Of a DNA stretch of 8,507 nucleotides, positions 1 through 5,365 are shown piece by piece. The stretch covers positions 1 through 8,507 of the forward strand of contig CAZFSF010000118.1 of assembly GCA_964522045.1 (NCBI GenBank), written 5' to 3'. Origin of the DNA: Desulfacyla sp964522045 (GTDB lineage: Bacteria > Desulfobacterota > DSM-4660 > Desulfatiglandales > Desulfatiglandaceae). Within the stretch, counting starts at the first letter, position 1; each line of letters starts with the position of its first letter. The notes below the pieces were generated by a model. It saw only the letters and a list, made by a program, of their open reading frames with translations. It did not search any database and was not told where the DNA came from. A program made the position numbers and the translations under genes.

Positions 1-591
1 CGGACCAAGCCGGTTTCAGGCGGAAATGCCATTTCGGTTTTCAAGTGCGCGGGCGAGCCGCAATTAGCGACGGTGAGGGGGAAAATTTTTGAACCTCCCG
101 AGAGGGCTGATGGGAAAGGGGAGATTGTGGAGATGGTTCCCCAAATTGATGAATCCATGATTAAGGTGGAATCCCTCGAAATTGTCAAGGAGGAGATCGT
201 TGCTCTGGACAAGGCGGACGTGGTTGTATCCGGCGGCGCGGGTCTTGGCGAAGAGGATGGATTTGAGCTGCTTGAGGAATTAGCGGAGGCCTTAAACAAA
301 TCATTTGGAAGCGTGATGATCGGATGCAGCCGGGTGGCCGTGGACAAAGGCTGGATCTCTTCGGACCATCAGGTGGGGCTGACCGGAACGATCATCGCTC
401 CGGACATCTATGTGGCAGTGGGGATATCGGGGGCCATTCAGCACCTCGTGGGTATGGTTCACGCCAAAAAGATCATCGCCATCAACACGGATCCCGGTTG
501 CAACATATTCAAGGTTGCGGATTATGGCGTTGTTGAAGATTATGAAGAGATCATACCTGCTCTTATAGAAAAATTGGAGGAGTTGTCATGA
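1..591 (+). CDS. etfA: Electron-transfer flavoprotein alpha subunit, C-terminal part (5' end outside window)
   Basis: ETF is a soluble alpha/beta heterodimer that carries electrons between flavin dehydrogenases and an acceptor; the alpha C-terminal domain holds the electron-transferring FAD. The reading frame is open from base 1 without a start. It begins with the sequence RTKPVSGGN and continues through QLATVR, which matches the junction region of ETF alpha, so the GTG at 73 is internal and the gene is truncated by the window. Visible FAD-domain motifs are VVSGGAGLG, CSRVAVDKGW, HQVGLTGTIIAPD, VAVGISGAIQHL, INTDP and ADYGVVED. The Ser-Arg pair, the Thr of LTG and the His of AIQHL, which correspond to human alpha S248/R249, T266 and H286, are all kept. 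The Arg normally seen in VVSGGRG is Ala here. The stop overlaps the beta-subunit start (ATGA), indicating translational coupling. Family assignment is very secure; dehydrogenase partners and bifurcation ability cannot be read from this fragment. Confidence 0.95.
   Translation, partial: RTKPVSGGNAISVFKCAGEPQLATVRGKIFEPPERADGKGEIVEMVPQIDESMIKVESLEIVKEEIVALDKADVVVSGGAGLGEEDGFELLEELAEALNKSFGSVMIGCSRVAVDKGWISSDHQVGLTGTIIAPDIYVAVGISGAIQHLVGMVHAKKIIAINTDPGCNIFKVADYGVVEDYEEIIPALIEKLEELS
576..582 (+). promoter_or_regulatory. Ribosome binding site of the ETF beta gene
   Basis: GGAGGAG lies inside the last codons of the ETF alpha gene, 5 nt before the ATG at 588. It fixes the beta start and, with the ATGA overlap, supports coupled translation of the two ETF subunits. 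Confidence 0.8.
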
Positions 592-1379
592 AAGAGCTAC
601 GAATAATAGTCTGCGCCAAAGAGATTCCCGATCCGGAAGCGCCGCTCTCGGATGTCAGCGTGGATGTCGAAAAAATGGAGGTGATCGTTGATGCGCCCCA
701 GGTCATTAGCCCATTTGACGAAAATGCCTTGGAGGCGGCCATTCGGATAACGGAAGAGATGGACGCGAAAATCACGGTCTTGAGTATGGGCAAAAAGGTC
801 TCGGACACGGTATTGCGAAAGACCTTAGCCGCCGGTGCGGATGAATTGATCCTTGTGGAAGACGACGTTTTTGAAAAGCTTGACAGCCATTCCACAGCCG
901 CTGCCTTAGCCGGCGCCATCCGGAAGATCGGCGAATATGATCTAATTTTGACCGGAAGGCAGGCCGGGGACTGGGATTCCGGCCAGGTGGGCCTGATTCT
1001 CGCTGAAATGTTAGCGCTTCCCTGCATCAATCTGGCCCGGGGCATTAGTGTAGAGGATGGGAGCGTGGTGGTCAAAAAGAGCATTCCCGTAGGATATGAA
1101 CGGGTAAAAGCCAAGATGCCTGCACTGGTAACGGTGAGCAACGAGGTGGGCGAACTGAGATATATTTCCAGGACCAAAATGTTAAAAATGATGAGAGGTG
1201 CACGTTCTATTCCCTCATGGAGCGCCGAGGATCTTGCTGTAAATAGGGAGGCGCTTCAGAAAATGGGGATCGCAGGGCTTTCTTCACCCCCTGATATGGG
1301 AAGGGATTGCCAGTTCTTTGAAGGTTCCCCGGATGAACAGGCGGAAAAACTGGCGGCTGTTTTCCAGGCCCTCAGATAG
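588..1379 (+). CDS. etfB: Electron-transfer flavoprotein beta subunit
   Basis: This is the 263-residue partner of ETF alpha. It forms the second half of the heterodimer and holds a nucleotide: AMP in canonical ETFs, a second (bifurcating) FAD in bifurcating ETFs. Family features are the N-terminal CAKEIPDPEAP (residues 9-19), SPFDENALEAA (41-51), the nucleotide-binding loop TGRQAGDWDSGQVG (122-135), and PVGYERVKAKMPALVTVSNE (167-186), which leads into the partner-recognition and C-terminal arm. The loop differs from the canonical AMP type (QAIDDDCNQTG) and also from the usual bifurcating QAIDGDTAQVG, so the type is left open. The length is normal for the family. The ATG at 588 has a good Shine-Dalgarno sequence at 576-582 and overlaps the alpha stop. 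The alpha-then-beta order is the reverse of the common etfB-etfA (fixA-fixB) order. ETF identity is very secure; bifurcation is uncertain. Confidence 0.95.
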   Translation: MKELRIIVCAKEIPDPEAPLSDVSVDVEKMEVIVDAPQVISPFDENALEAAIRITEEMDAKITVLSMGKKVSDTVLRKTLAAGADELILVEDDVFEKLDSHSTAAALAGAIRKIGEYDLILTGRQAGDWDSGQVGLILAEMLALPCINLARGISVEDGSVVVKKSIPVGYERVKAKMPALVTVSNEVGELRYISRTKMLKMMRGARSIPSWSAEDLAVNREALQKMGIAGLSSPPDMGRDCQFFEGSPDEQAEKLAAVFQALR

Positions 1380-1411
1380 TTTTTGTTAGTTTCATCAGAG
1401 GCAGTTTTTAC

Positions 1412-1429
1412 CCGCCTTAAGTGTGGCGG
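1412..1429 (+). other. Small hairpin in the ETF beta/oxidoreductase gap
   Basis: CCGCC (1412-1416) and GGCGG (1425-1429) can pair around an 8-nt loop in the 85-nt gap downstream of ETF beta. No T-run follows, so it is not a convincing intrinsic terminator. It could mildly stabilise or separate transcript segments, or have no role. Confidence 0.25.
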
Positions 1430-1450
1430 ACTCAACCATCTTAAACAAAC

Positions 1451-1457
1451 AGGAGGT
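1451..1457 (+). promoter_or_regulatory. Strong ribosome binding site of the FAD oxidoreductase
   Basis: AGGAGGT sits 7 nt before the ATG at 1465. It decides that start over the in-frame GTG at 1423, which would put the Shine-Dalgarno sequence inside the coding region. Confidence 0.85.
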
Positions 1458-1464
1458 AGATAGA

Positions 1465-3108
1465 ATGGCGGACAAATCTTACGATGCAGTGGTGATCGGC
1501 GGTGGACATCACGGTACAACCATTGCCCCTTATCTGGCCAAAGCCGGTTTGTCAGTAGGGGTTTTTGAACGATTAGATCATCTCGGCGGCGGTGCAGTAT
1601 CCTATGATGACACGCCGGCACCCGGGTTTCGGGGCAATTTCTGCGCCCATTTTACGCGCTATTATGGCCATCCCGCGTATAAGGAATTCAATCTTCGCGA
1701 TGAGGGATTAGAGTATGTCTTTCCCGATACAAATGAAGCAGCAATCTTTGATGATGGAACTTCCTATGTAGCTTATGCCGGTTTTCCGGTCGTGGACCCA
1801 CAAACTGGGGAAACACAGTATAGCGAAGAAAATGTGAAAAAGACCTATGAGCAGATCTCCAGGTTTTCCAAACCCGACGCAGAGGCATATCTTTATTGGA
1901 CGGAAAAATACAAAGAAATAATCCGACCGGCATTTGCTAAGCACAGGTACTCGGTGGCAACCCCCTATGGGGTCCCTGATGCCATCGAAGAGCTGATGAG
2001 CAACCCTGAAAGCGGGATTGATCCATCCATGCAATTCATGACTGCTAAGGAAGTCGCACACTATTTCTTCGAGAGCCCGGAACTCAGGATTTTGACTCTG
2101 AGAGGGTTTCTCACCTCCTCCGGCATTTATGCGGATGATGTACCTGGTATTATGTATATCTTTGCGACCCTCCACCTGGTCCTCGGATGGGAGACGGCGG
2201 CCATTGCTAAAGGTGGAACACAGTCAATTACGGACTCACTGGTTTCCGCAGGAAAGAAACTGGGAGTTGAATACTTCATCAATTCTGAAGTGGATAAAGT
2301 GCTTATTGAAAATGGTAAGGCTAAAGGCATCAAGTTATTGGACGGGAGCGAGATCGAGGCTAAGCAAATGGTGGTATCTGATAATGCCACGCCTCAGCTT
2401 TTCCTTCGCATGATTGGAGAAGATTATCTAAGCACCCAGATGAAGCGCAAGGTGGATACGTATTTCTTTGATCGCGCGCAGCTTTTCTGGGGAACCGTGG
2501 GCGTACATGAACTGCCCCAATATAAGGCGGCAAAGGACAACCCTGATGTAAATAACACGCCGCGGACCTATTGGGCACCCAACGACCTGGCGTTTATGGA
2601 AGACAAATATGTACATGAAATCTTCCTGCTGGGTATGCCCTCCAAATTTTTCTGTTTGACGGCCCCTGACAGTATCTGGGATCCAACGCGCGTACCGGAA
2701 GGAAAACATAGCCTACATATAGAGGAATTCACCGCTCCTGCTCGAATTTTCTCCAGGAAGGAATGGCGGCAGTTGCATGATGAATTTTACGACTCCATGA
2801 TTGCACAATGGCAGAAATATGCGCCCAACATGACCAAGGACAACTTCATCGGAGAGCGTATTGCGACACCCATCGATATACAGGATACCCACTTAGATAT
2901 GAGAGAAGGGGGCTGGTCCGAGGGCAACTGCGGCGGCTCTCAGAGCGGACGTTTCAGGGGACTGCCGGGAGGCATCAAGACATTTATCGACGGTCTGTAT
3001 ATGTGTTCCTCGGGGGTGGCAGGTGGTCCGGCCATTGGACGGGGATCCAGCTACAACTGTTACCAGGTGATCGCCAAGGACTTTGGTTTGCGGATGCCGG
3101 AATACTGA
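1465..3108 (+). CDS. FAD-dependent oxidoreductase, phytoene desaturase/PYROXD2-like superfamily
   Basis: This is a 547-residue soluble flavoprotein of the COG1233 type (phytoene desaturase, retinol saturase, PYROXD2-like). The N-terminal Rossmann motif is VVIGGGHHG (residues 9-17), followed by the ribose-binding acidic residue in VFERLDHLGGG (E35, then the GGG that contacts the FAD). The C-terminal FAD-closing segment is GLYMCSSGVAGGPAIGRG (510-527). This differs from the more usual LCGxxxxPGGG form, and GHH replaces the common GHN, so this is a divergent subfamily. The middle part (about 90-450) is the substrate domain, where I recognise no catalytic motif. No signal peptide or membrane segment is apparent. 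It lies between ETF and an SDR, so ETF is a plausible electron acceptor and a CoA-thioester or alicyclic/isoprenoid-like substrate is possible, but both are inference. Superfamily call is secure; reaction and substrate are unknown. Confidence 0.85.
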   Translation: MADKSYDAVVIGGGHHGTTIAPYLAKAGLSVGVFERLDHLGGGAVSYDDTPAPGFRGNFCAHFTRYYGHPAYKEFNLRDEGLEYVFPDTNEAAIFDDGTSYVAYAGFPVVDPQTGETQYSEENVKKTYEQISRFSKPDAEAYLYWTEKYKEIIRPAFAKHRYSVATPYGVPDAIEELMSNPESGIDPSMQFMTAKEVAHYFFESPELRILTLRGFLTSSGIYADDVPGIMYIFATLHLVLGWETAAIAKGGTQSITDSLVSAGKKLGVEYFINSEVDKVLIENGKAKGIKLLDGSEIEAKQMVVSDNATPQLFLRMIGEDYLSTQMKRKVDTYFFDRAQLFWGTVGVHELPQYKAAKDNPDVNNTPRTYWAPNDLAFMEDKYVHEIFLLGMPSKFFCLTAPDSIWDPTRVPEGKHSLHIEEFTAPARIFSRKEWRQLHDEFYDSMIAQWQKYAPNMTKDNFIGERIATPIDIQDTHLDMREGGWSEGNCGGSQSGRFRGLPGGIKTFIDGLYMCSSGVAGGPAIGRGSSYNCYQVIAKDFGLRMPEY

Positions 3109-3112
3109 AAAC

Positions 3113-3169
3113 GCATAGCGCATAGAGCAAAGAATACAGCGCATAGCGGAAAAACGCCATGCGCCATGC
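3113..3169 (+). repeat. Intergenic 7-base repeat blocks (GCATAGC-type and GCCATGC-type)
   Basis: Five consecutive heptamers run in register from 3113 to 3147: GCATAGC, GCATAGA, GCAAAGA, ATACAGC and GCATAGC. After a short A-rich spacer, GCCATGC occurs twice in tandem (3156-3162 and 3163-3169). These fill most of the 80-nt gap between the FAD oxidoreductase and the SDR and stop just before the SDR Shine-Dalgarno sequence. They look like degenerate short tandem repeats; no coding role is seen. Confidence 0.8.
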
Positions 3170-3174
3170 GCAAG

Positions 3175-3181
3175 AAAGGAG
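3175..3181 (+). promoter_or_regulatory. Ribosome binding site of the SDR gene
   Basis: AAAGGAG lies 7 nt before the ATG at 3189. It selects this start, giving an N-terminus (MRLKDRVAIVTGG) typical of SDRs. The upstream in-frame ATG at 3159 lies inside the heptamer repeat. Confidence 0.85.
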
Positions 3182-3188
3182 TGTCAAC

Positions 3189-3953
3189 ATGCGGTTGAAG
3201 GATAGAGTAGCCATCGTGACCGGCGGGGCTAGAGGATTGGGCCGCGCCTTTGCGCTTCGGTTGGCACAGGAAGGGGCGCAAATCATGGTTATGAATATCG
3301 TGCTCCGTGATAAAGACCTGGAAGACATGAAAGAAACTGTCGCGTTGATCAAAGAAACGGGCGGTGATGCGCAATTCTTCGAGGGTGATGTGACCAGCGA
3401 GTCGGACACCCGGGCCATGGCGGAAGCAGCAGTCGAGGCATTTGGTGGAATCCATATCCTTATCAACAATGCCGCCATCTATGACGGGCTTGTACGAAAA
3501 CCATTCGATGAAATTCCCGTGGACGAATGGGATCGGGTCATGGGGGTGAACGTCAAAGGCGCCTTTCTATCTACGCGTGCCGTGTTTCCCCTCATGAAAC
3601 AGCAGGAGTACGGAAAAATCGTGAACCTCTGTTCCGAAACGGCGTTTACCGGTTCCCATGGGTTTGTCCATTATGTATCCTCCAAAGGTGGTGTTCTGGC
3701 TCTGACCCGGGCCTTAGCCGTTGAATTAGGTCCCTACAACATTTGCATCAATGCCGTTGCCCCCGGGTTTACGGACACTGAAGCCAGCCGTTCCCTGACG
3801 GATGTGGAGCAATATGACACATCCAAAACTCCCCTCAAGCGCGTGGGAACGCCTGAAGACATCACTGGAGCTGCTCTTTTTTTAGCATCCCCAGAAAGTG
3901 ATTTTATCACGGGACAAACCCTGGTAGTGGATGGGGGAAGGTATATGCATTGA
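3189..3953 (+). CDS. Short-chain dehydrogenase/reductase (FabG-like classical SDR)
   Basis: This 254-residue NAD(P)(H)-dependent oxidoreductase interconverts a hydroxyl and a keto group. All classical SDR features are present: the cofactor loop TGGARGLG (residues 11-18), GDV (66-68), NNAA (93-96), and the catalytic tetrad N121, S149, Y161 and K165 (the Tyr/Lys pair in YVSSK). It also has the INAVAPGF segment (187-194) and the C-terminal ITGQTLVVDGG (240-250). Length is normal. At the end of beta-strand 2, where an Asp often marks NAD preference, the sequence is MVMNIVLRD, so cofactor choice cannot be called. It follows the FAD oxidoreductase on the same strand and is likely co-transcribed. 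A 3-hydroxyacyl-CoA or alicyclic alcohol substrate would fit the ETF-rich neighbourhood, but that is inference; sequence alone gives only the family. Confidence 0.93.
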   Translation: MRLKDRVAIVTGGARGLGRAFALRLAQEGAQIMVMNIVLRDKDLEDMKETVALIKETGGDAQFFEGDVTSESDTRAMAEAAVEAFGGIHILINNAAIYDGLVRKPFDEIPVDEWDRVMGVNVKGAFLSTRAVFPLMKQQEYGKIVNLCSETAFTGSHGFVHYVSSKGGVLALTRALAVELGPYNICINAVAPGFTDTEASRSLTDVEQYDTSKTPLKRVGTPEDITGAALFLASPESDFITGQTLVVDGGRYMH

Positions 3954-3959
3954 AGGAGG
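3954..3959 (+). promoter_or_regulatory. AGGAGG immediately after the SDR stop, without a well-placed start codon
   Basis: A consensus Shine-Dalgarno AGGAGG abuts the SDR stop (TGA at 3951-3953). The nearest in-frame start of the next gene is a TTG at 3973, 13 nt away, which is longer than usual. It may serve that TTG start or be a relic of an older start. Confidence 0.4.
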
Positions 3960-4050
3960 CGCAAGGGAAGGATTGAACGGCGGAGTTGAATTTAGTTTAG
4001 CGGTAAAAACAACTAAAACCAAGAACAATCATCAATCTAAAGGGTTTTAT

Positions 4051-5199
4051 GTGGAAGCAGTAGCGCCATTAAAAGAGGCATCAGATATGATAAGGGATGC
4101 CGGTGGTGAAGCATTCAAGCTCTGTTTTCAGTGCGGGCTTTGCACTGTCAGTTGTCCTTGGAATAATGTCAGGTCGTTTATCCCACACAAGATGATTTGT
4201 CAGGCTAAGTTTGGTCTGGCCGACATAGATGATGAGGAATGGTGGTTGTGCTCGACCTGCAACATGTGTGTCAGTCGATGTCCACGGGGTGTTTCCATCA
4301 CAGATATTATGCGGGCAATTCGGGCCATCGTGCTGGAATACCAGTACAGTATGGCGCAATCAAGCCTCAGAAATGTCATGGGCAGTTTGAGTGGAAATGG
4401 GAATCCATGGGGAGAGAAACGGGAGAAGCGTTCTGACTGGGTTCGGGATATGGATATCAGGACCTTCAACCGGGATATGAATCTACTCTACTTTCCCTGT
4501 TGTGTCCCTGCCTATGATCCCAAGCTCAGAAGCATTGCCCGGGCCACATCTGAGATACTCCAAAATACAGGGGCCAATTTTGGCATTTTAGGCGCTAAGG
4601 AAAACTGTTGTGGCGAGAGCATTCGCAAGGCAGGCAACAACGACCTGTTTGAAACCCTGGCAAAGGGCAATATTAATGCCTTTAACGAGAGCGGCGTAAA
4701 GGAAATCGTTGTCAGTTCGCCGCACTGCTATACTACGTTTAAGGACGAGTATCCCGGTCTTGGGGGAAACTATAAGGTCATTCACTTCACACAGTATCTG
4801 GCAAAACTCATTGACGAAGGTAGACTTAACTTCAATAAGGAATTCAAGAAAAGGGTGATTTATCATGATCCCTGTTATCTCGGGCGTCATAACGGGATAT
4901 ATGATGAACCACGAGAGGTCCTGAGAAACATTCCCGGTCTGGAACTGATGGACGAGGTTGATTCTCGTGAGAACAGCCTCTGCTGCGGCGGCGGGGGGGG
5001 GAGGATATGGATGGAAACTAAGAAGGGTGAGCGGTTTTCAGATATCTTAGTTGATCAGGCCATTTCATTGGGGGCAGATGTTTTGGCTACTGCCTGCCCA
5101 TACTGCCTCCTTAATTTCAGGGACAGTGTATTGAACACTGATAAGGAGGATCTCCTTGAAGTGAGGGATATTTCCGAGATTGTTCAAGAGGCTCTGTAA
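4051..5199 (+). CDS. HdrD-like (HdrC-HdrB fusion) iron-sulfur oxidoreductase, soluble, BamD-like
   Basis: A 382-residue cytosolic electron-transfer protein that combines HdrC-like and HdrB-like parts. The N-terminal part has two [4Fe-4S] ferredoxin motifs: C25, C28, C31, C35 and C67, C70, C73, C77. The C-terminal part has two CCG (cysteine-rich) regions. In the first, C150/C151, C186/C187 and C226 are present but the terminal CxxC is missing (it reads HCYTT). The second is complete: C275, C311/C312 and CPYC (C349, C352), the ligand pattern of the non-cubane cluster of HdrB. No membrane helix is visible, unlike the membrane-associated ETF-oxidising FeS proteins. The start is uncertain. I chose GTG 4051 because AAAGGG lies 6 nt upstream and because conserved-looking sequence (VEAVAPLKEASD) begins there; the 40 codons before it are A-rich and look non-coding. 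Alternatives are ATG 3931, overlapping the SDR, and TTG 3973. It probably partners the HdrA-like protein downstream. Confidence 0.85.
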   Translation: MEAVAPLKEASDMIRDAGGEAFKLCFQCGLCTVSCPWNNVRSFIPHKMICQAKFGLADIDDEEWWLCSTCNMCVSRCPRGVSITDIMRAIRAIVLEYQYSMAQSSLRNVMGSLSGNGNPWGEKREKRSDWVRDMDIRTFNRDMNLLYFPCCVPAYDPKLRSIARATSEILQNTGANFGILGAKENCCGESIRKAGNNDLFETLAKGNINAFNESGVKEIVVSSPHCYTTFKDEYPGLGGNYKVIHFTQYLAKLIDEGRLNFNKEFKKRVIYHDPCYLGRHNGIYDEPREVLRNIPGLELMDEVDSRENSLCCGGGGGRIWMETKKGERFSDILVDQAISLGADVLATACPYCLLNFRDSVLNTDKEDLLEVRDISEIVQEAL

Positions 5200-5216
5200 T
5201 AGCGGTAAAGGACTTT

Positions 5217-5270
5217 GACAGGATGAACAGGATGAACAAGATAAGAAAGGTTGGTCCTGTATATCTTGTC
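5217..5270 (+). repeat. Hairpin-forming dispersed-type repeat with a 9-base tandem unit
   Basis: GGATGAACA occurs twice in tandem (5221-5229 and 5230-5238), followed by a decayed third unit. ACAAGATA (5236-5243) pairs perfectly with TATCTTGT (5262-5269). In an alternative pairing, 5217-5232 matches the reverse complement of 5255-5270 at 13 of 16 positions. From memory, repeats of this GACAGGATGAACAGGAT style are scattered in deltaproteobacterial genomes; I could not verify this. There is no T-run after the stem, so it is not a normal terminator. Confidence 0.7.
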
Positions 5271-5365
5271 TAAAGAAATAGAAGGCTATAACTGACGTTC
5301 TTTACTTATTATTTTAACATTTTTTCGTTAACCTTGTGGCTATGCGACTTACAGGTAGTTTGTAA
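5271..5365 (+). other. A+T-rich leader before the HdrA-like gene
   Basis: This stretch is clearly richer in A and T than the genes around it and contains TATTAT (5307-5312) and a TTAACATTTTTTCGTTAA-like segment near 5314-5331. It could hold a promoter for the HdrA-like gene, but no matching -35 element at standard spacing was found. Only a weak ribosome binding site (around AGGTAG, 5353-5358) precedes the ATG at 5366. Confidence 0.3.

Noticed and set aside
73..591. GTG at 73 as the true start of a 172-residue protein
   Set aside because: The frame is open back to base 1 and the sequence before 73 matches ETF alpha, so this is an internal codon of a truncated gene.
563..1177. 204-codon open frame on the minus strand opposite ETF beta
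   Set aside because: Ser/Thr/Pro-rich translation without recognisable motifs, lying fully antisense to a secure conserved gene; a codon-bias shadow.
1412..1429. Rho-independent terminator after ETF beta
   Set aside because: The stem is only 5 bp and has no following T-run.
3113..3169. CRISPR-like array
   Set aside because: Units are 7 bases with no spacers and no cas genes nearby; these are simple tandem repeats.
4051..5199. Glycolate/lactate oxidase FeS subunit (GlcF/LutA/GlpC type)
   Set aside because: The CCG architecture is shared, but no glycolate, lactate or glycerol-phosphate flavin subunit is adjacent, and the HdrA neighbour fits an Hdr/Bam role better; not fully excluded.
5215..5243. 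Promoter with TTGACA at 5215-5220
   Set aside because: The -35 match is perfect but the hexamer 17 nt downstream (AAGATA) is a poor -10, and the match falls inside the repeat element.
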